Assembly: GCF_011040385.1 (NCBI RefSeq)
Contig: NZ_JAAIKB010000005.1
Span: 372,001 to 436,000, forward strand
From: Falsiroseomonas algicola
GTDB lineage: Bacteria; Pseudomonadota; Alphaproteobacteria; Acetobacterales; Acetobacteraceae
Reading direction: 5' to 3'
Length of the DNA stretch: 64,000 nt
Of the stretch, positions 33,223-42,388 are shown piece by piece. The position numbers and the translations under genes are program-made. A model generated the notes under the pieces. That model was not told where the DNA came from. It was given only the letters and a program-made list of their open reading frames with translations, and ran no database searches. The first letter of the stretch is position 1, and each line of letters opens with the position of its first letter.

Positions 33223-35037
33223 TCAGTTCGCGAAGACGCGGGCCGACAGCGCCGACTGGAAGATGAGGTTCAGCAGGTCGCGCGTCAGCTGGAAGTTCTT
33301 CGGGTCCAGGCGCGGCAGCGCGATCAACTCGTCGCCGGGTTGCGGCGGCTCCGTCGGCTCCAGGATCAGCTCGCCGCTGGCGCGGCGGATCATCAGCTGG
33401 TTGTCGCCGCCACGTTCCGCGAGACCGCCGGCCTGGCGGATATAATCCTGCAGCGTCATGTTGGGACGCCAGATGATGGCCTGGGGGGCCGTCACCTCGC
33501 CGGAGACGAGCACGGTCTGCACGCGTTCGGGGATGACGATGACGTCGCCATCCTCCAGCCGCACATCGGCGCAGCGGCCACCGCGGTCCATCACAACCAG
33601 GCGACCTTCCGGCTGCGTGCGGCGGGCGCGGCTGATGTAGCTGGAGACGAGCTGCGCTTCGGAGGCTCGCACCTCCGCCACGCCGGTGGTCGGCGAGATC
33701 GTGAGGAAGAGCTGCCGTTCCAGCCGGTCCATCGCCTCGTTGATCACGCGCGCCTGCTGGGCGGCGACCGAGGGACGGAGCAGGAAGATGCCACGGGTAT
33801 TCGCGAGGATCGGGTCCACCGCGACGTAGTCGAGCAGGGTGCAGAGCGTGGTGTCACGGTCCGCGATCAGCACGGAGGGGCCGATGCGGCTGCCCTCGAC
33901 GGAGACGCGCACCGTGGCTGGCGGCGAGTCGGTGATGAAGGTCACGACGTCCTGGTCCATCAGCTGGACGCCGGCGAGTTCGCGGATGGTGGTGTAGCGG
34001 GAGAAGGGCTGGCTGTTGCGCGTGCCGCGGATGACCGCGTTGGTGGCGGAGGGCAGCGGCGCGGCGAGGCGGATCAACTCCGACCCCGGCATGGTGCGGC
34101 CCGTCACCTCGAAGAGGAAGTTGTTGCGGACCGCGCCATCGGCGCCGACCATGGCGCCCTGGGCCGGGACCAGGATGGTGTCGCCCTGCTGCAGCGTGAT
34201 GCGCGGCAATTCGCCGGAGAGCAGGAAGCGGTAGAGGTCGATCCGCGCGACCGGCCGGCCGCCGCGGTTGACGACGATGTCGCGGTAGGAGCCGCGGCCG
34301 GGGTCCACGCCGCCGGCGCGCGCGAGGTAGTCGAGCACGGATTCGGAGGCGGAGCCGAGGTGGCGGCCAGGCGTGCGCACCTGGCCGGTGACGAAGACGC
34401 CGACCTGGCCCGCGGAGAGCAGGACGGCATAGACCTGGACCTGCTGGGAGTAGACGCGCCGGACTTCCGATTCCACGAGGCGCTGGATGTCGCCGGCCCG
34501 CGTGCCGGCCACGCGCACCGGGCCGACCTGCGGGATGAAGATGTTGCCGTCCACATCGACCGTCGTGACGACGGAGGCCTCCACGAAGCCCCACACGGTG
34601 ATGGAGACGCGGTCGCCCGGCAGGATGGTGTAGTTGGGATTGGGCGTGTCGGAGGCGGCGGGGCTGCCGCGAGTGAAGAGGGAGGCGCCGAAGACGACGG
34701 TGGCGGGCCCCGCGCGGCGACCCGGCTCGCCGATCGGGCCGACCGCGATCGGCCCGCCCTCCGCGGCGGTGGCGGAACCGGCGCGGGAGGTGGAGATCAT
34801 GTCCCCCGCATTCAGGGCGGGGATCCCGCCGGAGGGGCCGGACGGGGCCGCCGTGGTGGGGGCGGGCGCCGCCGGTGCCGTGCTGGTGGTGGTGCGCGAC
34901 GGCAGCGAGGGGGCGGAAACCTGGGCCCGCGCCACGGCTGGCAGCAGCATCAGGCCGGCGAGGAGCAGGCAGGCCGCACCGGGCGCGCGGCGCGCCGGGC
35001 GGCTGGGGTAGGCGGTATCCGTCATGTCAGCTCGCAT
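33223..35037 (-). CDS. kpsD: Capsule/EPS outer-membrane exporter with SLBB domains (KpsD/Wza-like)
   Basis: A secreted 604-residue outer-membrane polysaccharide export (OPX) protein. A hydrophobic signal (ACLLLAGLMLLPAVARA) precedes the export domain with NYTILPGDRVSITVWGFVEASVVTTVDVDGNIFIPQVGPVRVAG. SLBB-type repeats follow (VTGQVRTPGRHLG, VLVSGEVTAPQAIIWRPNMTLQDYIRQAGG). It would form the outer-membrane channel for capsule leaving the ABC transporter. ATG 35037 overlaps the KpsE-like gene; ATG 35025 immediately after its stop is an alternative. It is last in the export operon. Confidence 0.88.
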   Translation of the reverse strand: MRADMTDTAYPSRPARRAPGAACLLLAGLMLLPAVARAQVSAPSLPSRTTTSTAPAAPAPTTAAPSGPSGGIPALNAGDMISTSRAGSATAAEGGPIAVGPIGEPGRRAGPATVVFGASLFTRGSPAASDTPNPNYTILPGDRVSITVWGFVEASVVTTVDVDGNIFIPQVGPVRVAGTRAGDIQRLVESEVRRVYSQQVQVYAVLLSAGQVGVFVTGQVRTPGRHLGSASESVLDYLARAGGVDPGRGSYRDIVVNRGGRPVARIDLYRFLLSGELPRITLQQGDTILVPAQGAMVGADGAVRNNFLFEVTGRTMPGSELIRLAAPLPSATNAVIRGTRNSQPFSRYTTIRELAGVQLMDQDVVTFITDSPPATVRVSVEGSRIGPSVLIADRDTTLCTLLDYVAVDPILANTRGIFLLRPSVAAQQARVINEAMDRLERQLFLTISPTTGVAEVRASEAQLVSSYISRARRTQPEGRLVVMDRGGRCADVRLEDGDVIVIPERVQTVLVSGEVTAPQAIIWRPNMTLQDYIRQAGGLAERGGDNQLMIRRASGELILEPTEPPQPGDELIALPRLDPKNFQLTRDLLNLIFQSALSARVFAN

Positions 35038-36235
35038 GTTCCCGCGCGCCGGCCACCATCAGCCAGCCGATCCCGAACAGGACGGTCAGGCCGGCGAAGA
35101 CGGTCAGCGTGTTGAAGAAGGCCCTGGGATGGTTGGCGCGTTCCGGCAGGTTGGGCTGCACGACGCGCATCAGGAAGACCGCCTGGCGCTGCGCCTCGGC
35201 CCGCGCAGCTTCGAGGGAGGAGATGGCGGAGGTGAGCTGCTTCTCCGCGAATTCGCGTTCGAGCTGGAGGCGCTCGTAGCCGGAGAGCTGCTGCGTCAGC
35301 CCTTCCTCCCCGCGCGTGCTGCGCGCGCGTTCGGCGGCGACCTGCGCGACGAGGGCGGCGATGCGGTTGTTGAGGACCTGGATCTGCGGGTTGTCCGGGC
35401 GCATGAAGGCGCGCTTCTCCTGCAGCTCCGCCCGGGTCTGGGCCAGCAGCGCCTCGAGGCGCGTCACGTTCTCCACCGCCGCGCCGGCGCTGCGCGTGGG
35501 ATCGAGCGCCTGTTCGCGCTCGCGGAAGGTGGTCAGCGCCTCCCGCGCCGCCGACACGCGCCGCTCGGCGATCTCCACTTCCTCCCGCGCGACGCGGATG
35601 GAATCGGCCGCGGTGCGGGCGGAGAAGCGGTTCACGAGATCCTCGGCCAGGGCGATCAGGCCTTCCGCGATGTCCTTGGAGTCGCCCGGCCGATACGCCA
35701 GCACGCGAAGCGTGCTGATATTGGTCTCGATATCGTAGCTGATCGTGACCCGGCGACGGTAGTAGCGCAGCAGCTGCTCGGCCAGCGGTTCCTCCTGGCG
35801 CAGGCGGCTGACCAGGTCGGCCTCCGGCCGGCGCCAGATGGTGGACAGGTCGAGCGTCCGTTGCAGGCCGTTGATCGCGTCGACGCTGTCGATGAAGGCG
35901 GCGACGGCCCGCGCTTCGTCCATGCCGCCGCGCCCGCCCCCGCCGCCGGTCACGGCCGCGAGCACGCTGGCGGGGCTGGCCGCGCCCCCGCCGCCGCGGC
36001 TGCGCACCAGGAGCTTGGCTTCCGATTCGAAGAGGTCCGCGGCGTAGGTCACGTAGTAGGTGCCGACCAGCAGGCTCGGCAGCAGGACGAGCAGGGCGTA
36101 CCACCCCATCGGGCCGCGGGGCAGCAGGCTTCGTCGGCGCCGCTTCTGGGGCGGCACGCGTGGCGGGATGCGCGAATCCTCGACCCCCGTGGCGGGAAGG
36201 GTCTCAGAGGGCCTTATAGGTGGCGACAGCTTCAT
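35027..36235 (-). CDS. kpsE: Capsule export inner-membrane protein, KpsE-like (PCP family)
   Basis: A 402-residue polysaccharide copolymerase-type protein. A basic N-terminus precedes transmembrane segment YALLVLLPSLLVGTYYVTYA. A long periplasmic coiled-coil region follows (EEVEIAERRVSAAREALTTFREREQAL) and a second C-terminal membrane helix is FFNTLTVFAGLTVLFGIGWLMV. KpsE links the inner-membrane transporter to the outer-membrane channel. It overlaps the ATPase gene by 32 bases at its start and the exporter gene at its end, forming one operon. Confidence 0.88.
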   Translation of the reverse strand: MKLSPPIRPSETLPATGVEDSRIPPRVPPQKRRRRSLLPRGPMGWYALLVLLPSLLVGTYYVTYAADLFESEAKLLVRSRGGGGAASPASVLAAVTGGGGGRGGMDEARAVAAFIDSVDAINGLQRTLDLSTIWRRPEADLVSRLRQEEPLAEQLLRYYRRRVTISYDIETNISTLRVLAYRPGDSKDIAEGLIALAEDLVNRFSARTAADSIRVAREEVEIAERRVSAAREALTTFREREQALDPTRSAGAAVENVTRLEALLAQTRAELQEKRAFMRPDNPQIQVLNNRIAALVAQVAAERARSTRGEEGLTQQLSGYERLQLEREFAEKQLTSAISSLEAARAEAQRQAVFLMRVVQPNLPERANHPRAFFNTLTVFAGLTVLFGIGWLMVAGAREHAS

Positions 36236-36854
36236 CGATGTCCTCGAAGAAGGTCAGGCTGCCATGGCTCAGCACCGCTGCGGTCCGGCAGTAGATCTTC
36301 AGATGTTCAGGCACGTGGCTGACCAGGACCAGTGTACGGCCCCTTGTCTTGGCTGACAGCATTTCCTGCGCCCGCGCGACGAAACGTGCATCGCCCGCGG
36401 CGGTGATCTCGTCGATCAGGTAGCAGTCGAAGTTCACGGCGAAGGAAAGGCCGAGCAGCAGGCGTCCCATCATGCCGGCGGAGTAGGTGCGGACCGGCAT
36501 GTGCATGTAGCTGCCGAGTTCCGCGAAGCTTTCCACCTGCTGCAGGACCTCGTCCAGGTCGTGATCGTAGATGCGGGCGATGAATCGGGCGTTGTCGGCG
36601 CCGGTCAGGGCGGCCTGCAGGCCGATCCCGTGCGCGAGCGGCCAGGAGACGGACATGCGGCGCTCGATGCGCCCGGAGGAGGGATGTTCGACCCCGGCCA
36701 GCATGCGCACAAGGGTGGATTTGCCGGTCCCGTTGCGGCCGAGGATGCCGACGGCGTCGCCGGGCCGGATCACGGCGTTGACGTTGCGCAGCACCGTCTT
36801 GCGGCCACCACCGCGGACTTCGTAGTGCTTCGAGACGTTGTCGAGGATGATCAC
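36204..36854 (-). CDS. kpsT: Capsular polysaccharide ABC transporter ATPase
   Basis: A 216-residue ATPase that powers capsule export. Walker A is GRNGTGKST, Walker B is DCYLIDEI, the signature loop is a variant YSAGMMGRL, and HGIGL near the Q-loop region is typical of KpsT. The length matches KpsT, which lacks the C-terminal carbohydrate-binding domain of Wzt. This fits a group 2 capsule whose lipid-linked chain is recognised by its terminus. GTG at 36854 is the start, 11 bases downstream of the KpsM stop. Confidence 0.93.
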   Translation of the reverse strand: MIILDNVSKHYEVRGGGRKTVLRNVNAVIRPGDAVGILGRNGTGKSTLVRMLAGVEHPSSGRIERRMSVSWPLAHGIGLQAALTGADNARFIARIYDHDLDEVLQQVESFAELGSYMHMPVRTYSAGMMGRLLLGLSFAVNFDCYLIDEITAAGDARFVARAQEMLSAKTRGRTLVLVSHVPEHLKIYCRTAAVLSHGSLTFFEDIDEAVATYKAL

Positions 36855-36865
36855 GGGCCGGCCCG

Positions 36866-37693
36866 TCAGAATTCGAGCTTGGGGCGGACCGCGCGCAGCG
36901 CGGCGAGGCCCAGCATGTTGACCACGAGAACGCAGGAGACGGTGTAGAACAGGTAGTAGTGGCTGACGATCAGGTCGCCGAACATGCCTTCCCGCACCAT
37001 CTCATGCATGTTGGCCTGGGGGTTCCAGAGCAGAATCTCCCGCCAGCTCGGTGGCAGTCGGGCGGCGGGCGTGAAGGCGCCGGAAATCGGCAGCATCAGG
37101 TAGGTCATGGGATGGACGATGCGGTCCACGACTTCCCATCGGGCGGCGCCGGCGGCGGCCAGCATGGCGAGGCCGTTGGCGAAGAGAAAGATCAGCACGA
37201 GCCCGAGCACGATGAGCGGAATGTTCGCCGGGACCATGTCCACCAGCCAGGCGGCGCTGCCGATGACGAGGACGAGTGCGGCCGTGACCGCACAGGCCTC
37301 GAGCAGGTTTCGCGCCACCACCACGTCGGTCAGCCTGACCTGCCGGTGGTACATGAGCGTCATGTTGGCGTGGAAGGCGGAGCACGCTCGGTTCACGATG
37401 GCGCGGAACGCGAAATAGGGCGCGTAGCCGATGACATACAACATGAAGACCGGGATCGGACCGCCCGCATCGTGCCTGAAGAGCCAGTGCAGCAGCGCCA
37501 CCATTGTGGCGAGCATCAGGGGTTCGAGCACCAGCCACACGAAGCCGAGCTGGTTGCGGCCGAAGCGGGTCGTGAGTTCGCGGAGCGCCAGCGCGTGGAT
37601 GACGCGGCCCTGGATCCGGAATCCCTTGCGGATGCGGGCAAGCCCCTGGGGGCGGCTCGGCAGGGCCTGCCCCCCATCCGCTGTGACGCTCAC
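36866..37693 (-). CDS. kpsM: Capsular polysaccharide ABC transporter permease
   Basis: A 275-residue integral membrane permease. The first 30 residues are polar, then about six helices follow (LGFVWLVLEPLMLATMVALLHWLF, VFMLYVIGYAPYFAF, LLEACAVTAALVLVIGSAAWLV, IPLIVLGLVLIFLFANGLAMLAAA, MTYLMLPISGAF, YYLFYTVSCVLVVNMLGLAAL). This is the KpsM topology. The start is a GTG at 37693 that overlaps the upstream lipoprotein stop as GTGA, so translation is coupled. With KpsT it forms the inner-membrane exporter. Confidence 0.93.
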   Translation of the reverse strand: MSVTADGGQALPSRPQGLARIRKGFRIQGRVIHALALRELTTRFGRNQLGFVWLVLEPLMLATMVALLHWLFRHDAGGPIPVFMLYVIGYAPYFAFRAIVNRACSAFHANMTLMYHRQVRLTDVVVARNLLEACAVTAALVLVIGSAAWLVDMVPANIPLIVLGLVLIFLFANGLAMLAAAGAARWEVVDRIVHPMTYLMLPISGAFTPAARLPPSWREILLWNPQANMHEMVREGMFGDLIVSHYYLFYTVSCVLVVNMLGLAALRAVRPKLEF

Positions 37694-38049
37694 GGTCGCG
37701 GGATCCCGCCGCCGCGCAGCAGCGTCCGCGTCTCCGCCCAGCCACCATCCGGGGTCGCGCAGATCACCCGCGGACGCTCCGCCATGCCGGTGCCCACGGC
37801 CACCTCACGGCATTCGCGGCCGCTGGCGGCGTTGTAGGCGCGCACGAGGCGGACGGAGGCCGGTTGACCGCTGGCCAGCACGATGCGGTCCTGCGCACCG
37901 GGCTGCGACCGGGCGACGAAGGCCAGCAACGGGTCCGACGGAGGAACGGCCGCGGCGGGGGCAGCGCCTGGCGAGCCCCGGTTGAATGACAGGCCGCCGG
38001 CGCAGCCGGACAGCATCAGTCCGGCCCCGAGCAGGACCCCCGGCAGCAT
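37690..38049 (-). CDS. Small outer-membrane lipoprotein of the capsule operon
   Basis: A 119-residue lipoprotein. The N-terminus MLPGVLLGAGLMLSGCAGG carries a lipobox with the cysteine. The C-terminal part RECREVAVGTGMAERPRVICATPDGGW resembles the GxxCREY...ACRxxDGxW motif of small surface-antigen/lipoprotein families. I infer an envelope-assembly accessory role. The start at 38049 is chosen for the lipobox; the frame upstream is not conserved-looking. It is the first gene of the five-gene export operon and divergent from kpsC. Confidence 0.75.
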   Translation of the reverse strand: MLPGVLLGAGLMLSGCAGGLSFNRGSPGAAPAAAVPPSDPLLAFVARSQPGAQDRIVLASGQPASVRLVRAYNAASGRECREVAVGTGMAERPRVICATPDGGWAETRTLLRGGGIPRP

Positions 38050-38293
38050 TCGGCCGCGGAGCCGCCACGACGTGGAACGGGGTGTCCAGGCGGCGTCAAT
38101 CACGGCATTTGATCGCGATGGCTTGTTCCATGCCGCGGAGTTTAGCGGAACCAACAGCCCGACGCAAAACGCAAACCGCTTTCGGAACATGCTGCGAGTG
38201 GGCTAGTCCCTTCATTGCGCTGCGTTTCCGGTCGGTGGCCGTGCATCCGGCGCCGGGGCCGACTTGCGGGCCGCCCGGTGCTAGTCTCGGCGC

Positions 38294-40153
38294 GTGCCGC
38301 CTCCCGAAGCCCCAGCCACGACCGCCCCACCGCTCCGCCTTCCCGCCCCGGTGCTCGCGGCGCTGCCCCACCTGCCATCCTTCTGGCCGGAACGCCGGGT
38401 GCTGGCGGCGGGCGATGCCCCCCCCGATGCGGCGCCGGAGGGTCTCGGCGCTCCGCTGGCCTGGACGCCAGGGCCCTTCCGCCCCTCCCGGCTCGCGGGG
38501 CGGGAGGTCCCGGTCCTGCTGGTGGTCGGCCCGGGGCCGGATCCGCTGGGGGCCGCGCTCAGGCATCCTCCGGCGCGGCCAGACCTGGCGCTGGCGCGAC
38601 GAGTGATGGCGGCGATGGCAGCCGGGCGCATCGGAGCGCCGGCGGGGCTGCCGGAGACCGGCGCCGTCCGGCCGGGCGCTGCGCTGCTCATCGATCCCTG
38701 CGACCCTGCGGAGGCGCCGGCAGCCCAGGCCCGCCTCGCGGCGCTGCGGGCTGCGGCGCGGGAGGTCGTCGTGGCGCCGGACCCCTTCGCAGACGGCCCG
38801 CCCGTGCTGCCGCCGGCCGACCTGCCGCGCCTGTCGCCCTGGGCCTTGCTGGCGGGTGCGGCCTCCATCCATGGCGCCTCCCGCCCGCTGGCCCTGCTCG
38901 CGCTGGCGGCGGGGGTGCCGGTGGCGGATGGGCCGCTGGCCGGCGCCGATCCCGCCGAGACCTGGGCCGCCATCGTGGCCGCCACCCGCGCCGCTGATCC
39001 CTTCACGCGCCGGCCCTGCTCGATCGAGCAGGGCCTGGCGATCCTGGCGCTGTGGCGGGAGCGGGAGGCGGAGGCGCGCGGCATCGCCGCCTGCCTCGGC
39101 GTGCATCCCTACAAGCGGGACCGGGTGCGGGCGCTGCTGGCGTCATCCGGACCGGCGCCGGGCTTCCATGGCCGCGCGATGCCCGCCATCGCGGCGGCGA
39201 AGGCGCGGGGCGGCGCGGTGCTGGCCTGGGCAGCCTCCGCGCCCGCTGACCTGCGCGCGCGCTGCGCGGCGGCGGGGGTGGAGCTGCGCTGGCTGGAGGA
39301 TGGCTTCATCCGCTCCGCCGGGCTCGGCGCCGCCTTCCGGCCGGGCGCCTCCTTCACCCTCGATTCCGGCGGCGCCTATTTCGACCCGGCCGCGCCGAGC
39401 GACCTCACGCGGCTGATCGAGGCGGGAGGCTTCGCGCCGGATGTCCTGGCTCGCGCGGCGGCGCTGCGCGCGGCGGTCGTGGCGCGGGGCATCACCAAGT
39501 ACAACCTTGGCGGCGCGGCGCCTTCCATCGCGGCGCCGCCGGGCCGGCAGGTAGTGCTGGTGCCGGGGCAGGTGGAGGACGATGCCTCCGTGCGGCTCGG
39601 CGGCGGCGCCATCCGGCGCAACATCGACCTGCTGCGCGCGGTGCGGGCGGCGGCGCCCGATGCGTTCATCGTCTACAAGCCGCATCCGGACATCGAGGCC
39701 GGGTTCCGCCGCGGCCGCATCCCGAAGGCCGAGTTGGCGGGGCTGGCCGACCAGGTGGCGGAGCGCGCGCCCATGGCGGCGCTGCTCGACCGCGTCGATG
39801 CGGTGCATACCCTGACCTCGCTGACGGGGTTCGAGGCGCTGCTGCGCGGCCTGCCCGTCACCTGCTGGGGGATGCCCTTCTATGCGGGCTGGGGGCTGAC
39901 CGAGGATCGGGGGGCCCTGCCGCCGGGCGCCCCGCCGCGGAGGCGGCGCGCGACGCTCGATGAGCTGGTCGCCGCTTCGCTGGTCCTCTACCCCCGCTGC
40001 ATCGATCCGCTGACCCTGCTGCCCTGCCCGCCGGAAGTGCTGCTGGACCGGATGGGGCAGCCCGGCCTGTTCCCGCCCGGCCGGTTTTCCGCCATCCGGG
40101 CGGCGGAAGGCTGGATCCGGCGCGGCGTCGCGCGCCTGAGGGGGTGGCGATGA
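38294..40153 (+). CDS. kpsC: KpsC-like capsule Kdo-transferase with a single recognisable module
   Basis: KpsC normally has two beta-Kdo transferase modules (GT99 and GT107) that extend the poly-Kdo linker. Here the C-terminal module is complete: LEDGFIRSAGLG (E335), ITKYNLGG, VLVPGQVEDDASV, FIVYKPHPDIEAGFRRG, VHTLTSLTGFEALL and FYAGWGLTEDR (about residue 529). The N-terminal 250 residues lack the corresponding EDGF and FYAGW motifs but keep the inter-module linker pattern DPFTRRPCSIEQGLAIL. So the first module appears degenerate. The start is GTG 38294. The gene overlaps the downstream SDR gene as ATGA. Confidence 0.88.
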   Translation: MPPPEAPATTAPPLRLPAPVLAALPHLPSFWPERRVLAAGDAPPDAAPEGLGAPLAWTPGPFRPSRLAGREVPVLLVVGPGPDPLGAALRHPPARPDLALARRVMAAMAAGRIGAPAGLPETGAVRPGAALLIDPCDPAEAPAAQARLAALRAAAREVVVAPDPFADGPPVLPPADLPRLSPWALLAGAASIHGASRPLALLALAAGVPVADGPLAGADPAETWAAIVAATRAADPFTRRPCSIEQGLAILALWREREAEARGIAACLGVHPYKRDRVRALLASSGPAPGFHGRAMPAIAAAKARGGAVLAWAASAPADLRARCAAAGVELRWLEDGFIRSAGLGAAFRPGASFTLDSGGAYFDPAAPSDLTRLIEAGGFAPDVLARAAALRAAVVARGITKYNLGGAAPSIAAPPGRQVVLVPGQVEDDASVRLGGGAIRRNIDLLRAVRAAAPDAFIVYKPHPDIEAGFRRGRIPKAELAGLADQVAERAPMAALLDRVDAVHTLTSLTGFEALLRGLPVTCWGMPFYAGWGLTEDRGALPPGAPPRRRRATLDELVAASLVLYPRCIDPLTLLPCPPEVLLDRMGQPGLFPPGRFSAIRAAEGWIRRGVARLRGWR

Positions 40154-40941
40154 AGGAAGCGCGGTCGGTGGTCATCAGCGGGGCGTCGCGGGGCCTTGGC
40201 GCCGCACTGGCGCGCCGCTTCGCGGCGCCGGGGATGCGGCTGCTGCTGCTGGCCCGCAGCCGAGCGGCGCTGGAAGGCGTGGCGGCGGAATGCCGCGCGG
40301 CGGGGGCGGCGGTGGAGATCGCCGTCGCGGACGTGACCGATGCCGCTTGCGTGGCCGAGGCGGTGCTGGGCTTCGAGGCAGCGGGCGCGGTGGATCTGGT
40401 GATCGCCAATGCCGGCACCTCCGCCGGGCGGGCGCCGGATGGGACGCCGGAGGATGGGGCGGCGGCGGCGCGGCAGGTGATGGTCAACCTGGTCGGTGCC
40501 ATCAACCTGGTCTCTCCCCTGCTGCCGGCGATGCGGGCGCGGCGGGCGGGGCAGGTGGCGCTGGTGGCCAGCATCGCGGGCTTCCGCGGCCTGCCGGATT
40601 TCCCGGCCTATTGCGCCAGCAAGGCCGGGCTGATCGCCTGGGGCGAGGGGCTGCGCGCCGCGGAAGGGCCGCGCGGCCTCCGCGTGACGGTGATCACGCC
40701 CGGCTTCTTCCGGAGCGCCATGGGAGACCGCTTCCACGGCGCGCGCCCCTTGCTGCTGGGGACGGAGGAGGCGGCCGCCAAGGTGCATCGCGCGCTGCTG
40801 CTCGGCGTGCCGCGTCTCGGCTTCCCCTGGCCGATGGCGCTCGGCCTGCGGCTGCTCGGCCTGCTGCCGCCCTTCCTCGGCGACCGGGCGGTGCGGCTGA
40901 TGCGCTTCCGCGTCACGCCGGAAGCGGATAGCCTGGGATGA
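40150..40941 (+). CDS. SDR family reductase, RkpH-like
   Basis: A 263-residue short-chain dehydrogenase. It shows VVISGASRGLGAALARRF, LVIANAGTSAG, catalytic S in VASIAGF, and YCASK. It is translationally coupled to KpsC. A KpsC neighbour of this type plus PKS and AOS genes parallels rhizobial RkpH beside RkpJ. The resemblance to 3-ketosphinganine reductases, which reduce the ketone of an AOS product, leads me to infer that it reduces the amino-ketone made by the gene at 43507-44901. It is convergent with kpsS, overlapping 29 bases. Confidence 0.85.
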   Translation: MKEARSVVISGASRGLGAALARRFAAPGMRLLLLARSRAALEGVAAECRAAGAAVEIAVADVTDAACVAEAVLGFEAAGAVDLVIANAGTSAGRAPDGTPEDGAAAARQVMVNLVGAINLVSPLLPAMRARRAGQVALVASIAGFRGLPDFPAYCASKAGLIAWGEGLRAAEGPRGLRVTVITPGFFRSAMGDRFHGARPLLLGTEEAAAKVHRALLLGVPRLGFPWPMALGLRLLGLLPPFLGDRAVRLMRFRVTPEADSLG

Positions 40942-42244
40942 TCGGCGCGCGCGCGGGCAGGCCGGCGCCGACGCGGTCGGCGTGCAGCGCCTCCACCGCC
41001 GCGGCGACGGCGATGGCGCGGCCCGCGGGCGCGTAGAAGACGCCGCGGAGCTGCGTCGTCGCCTGCAGCGCCGCCAGGAAATCGGCGCGGAAATCGGGCT
41101 CGGGTGGCGCGGCTTCGGTCCAGAAGCTGTCGAGCGACCCCTGGTGGGTCAGCCCCGGTACATCCCAGACCGCGGTGCCCAGCGCCTTCACCGGCTTGCC
41201 GAAGACCAGCGCCTTCAGCCCGACCGTGCTGTTGATGGTGACCAGGCCCTGCATGCCGTTGACCATGTCATCCAGGCTGCCGCCATGCGCCAGGTGCACG
41301 CGCCCGGAAAGCCCCGCCGCCGCCGCCAGCCGGCCGATCCGCGCGGTCCAGTCCTTCACGCAGGGATCGAGGGGATGGGCCTTCAGCAGCAGATGTGCCT
41401 CCGGCGCCGCATGGGCGGCGAAGGAGGCCAGCGTCTCCGCGATGGGGGTGTCGAGATCCGGGTAGCGGGAATAGGCGCGGACGGAGAAATCGGTCTCCAT
41501 CTGCATGGCGAAGAGCCAGTAGGGGCGGTTGCCGATCGCGGCCAGCGCGCGTTCCCCCTCCGCCCGCTCCGCGCCCCGGCGCAGCAGCCGGCGGGCGATG
41601 CCCCAATAGGTGATGGCGGGGTGGTGCAGCTGGTGTGACCGGTAGTGGCGGAAGGGCCAGGGGGCGATGGCGGCGAGGTGGTAGATCACGTCCCAGCTCG
41701 CCTGCCGGCCGAAATCGTCGCGCAGCCTTTCCGTCAGGTCGGCCGGCGGCAGCGACCGCGCCAGCGCCCGGATCTCGGCAGGGTCGCGGGGGAAGCGGCT
41801 GTCGCCGCCCATGCCGTCCCGCTCCAGCGTGATCCAGTCCGGGCGGAAATAGCCGAAATCCGTCACCACCACGGCGATGCCGCGTGACGCGGCGGCGGTG
41901 ATGGCGGCGCGGTGATAGGCGCGCTGCTCGCCCAGCAGCAGGATGTCGGTGATGCCGTGGCGGTCCAGGAAGCCCTCGATGAAGCCGGGCCAGTCCTCCG
42001 GCCGACCCTGGTAGTCGATGGCCTTGGGCTGGCCCTCCACCCGGCCCCAGAAGAGGCGATCCCCGAGGCAGAGGTTGATCCGGTGCACGCCATGGCCCCG
42101 CGCGGCGAGGCCGCGCGCCACTTCCAGGAAGAAGGGGCTGATCGGTCCCTGGAGGAACAGGAAGCGTCGGGAACCCTGGCGGGGGGCGTCCTGGGTCGCG
42201 TCGCGGGCAGGCGAGGGTGATGGCGACGCGTTAATCGATGACAT
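40913..42244 (-). CDS. kpsS: Capsule Kdo-transferase KpsS-like
   Basis: A 443-residue protein that in group 2 capsules adds the first Kdo to the lipid acceptor. The family pattern is FLFLQGPISPFFLEVARGLAARGHGVHRINLCLGDRLFW, ILLLGEQRAYHRAAI, VVTDFGYFRPDWITLERDGMGG, LLLKAHPLDPCVKDW, and NGMQGLVTINSTVGLKALVFGKPVKALG. It is a stand-alone minus-strand gene between kpsC and the lipid operon. Confidence 0.92.
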   Translation of the reverse strand: MSSINASPSPSPARDATQDAPRQGSRRFLFLQGPISPFFLEVARGLAARGHGVHRINLCLGDRLFWGRVEGQPKAIDYQGRPEDWPGFIEGFLDRHGITDILLLGEQRAYHRAAITAAASRGIAVVVTDFGYFRPDWITLERDGMGGDSRFPRDPAEIRALARSLPPADLTERLRDDFGRQASWDVIYHLAAIAPWPFRHYRSHQLHHPAITYWGIARRLLRRGAERAEGERALAAIGNRPYWLFAMQMETDFSVRAYSRYPDLDTPIAETLASFAAHAAPEAHLLLKAHPLDPCVKDWTARIGRLAAAAGLSGRVHLAHGGSLDDMVNGMQGLVTINSTVGLKALVFGKPVKALGTAVWDVPGLTHQGSLDSFWTEAAPPEPDFRADFLAALQATTQLRGVFYAPAGRAIAVAAAVEALHADRVGAGLPARAPIIPGYPLPA

Positions 42245-42358
42245 GGGGCCGACATAGCCATCATCGGTGCCGCGCCTGTCAATGCCGGGACCGTGACGGG
42301 CGGTTTCACGCGGTTTCCTTGGCTTCGCCGCATGAGCGGCGGCGCCCGTTCGGGCGCT

Positions 42359-42382
42359 CGGACCGGTCAGGCCACCGGTCCG
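42359..42382. terminator. Perfect hairpin after the lipid/capsule operon
   Basis: Arms 42359-42367 and 42374-42382 pair perfectly over 9 bp with a 6-base loop, directly after the stop of the GNAT gene. A second GC hairpin (GGCGCCCG-TT-CGGGCGCT) lies just beyond. No U-tract is present. The sequence matches the hairpin at 1-26 at 21 of 26 positions, so it may be a shared small palindrome. Confidence 0.5.
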
Positions 42383-42388
42383 CCAATA

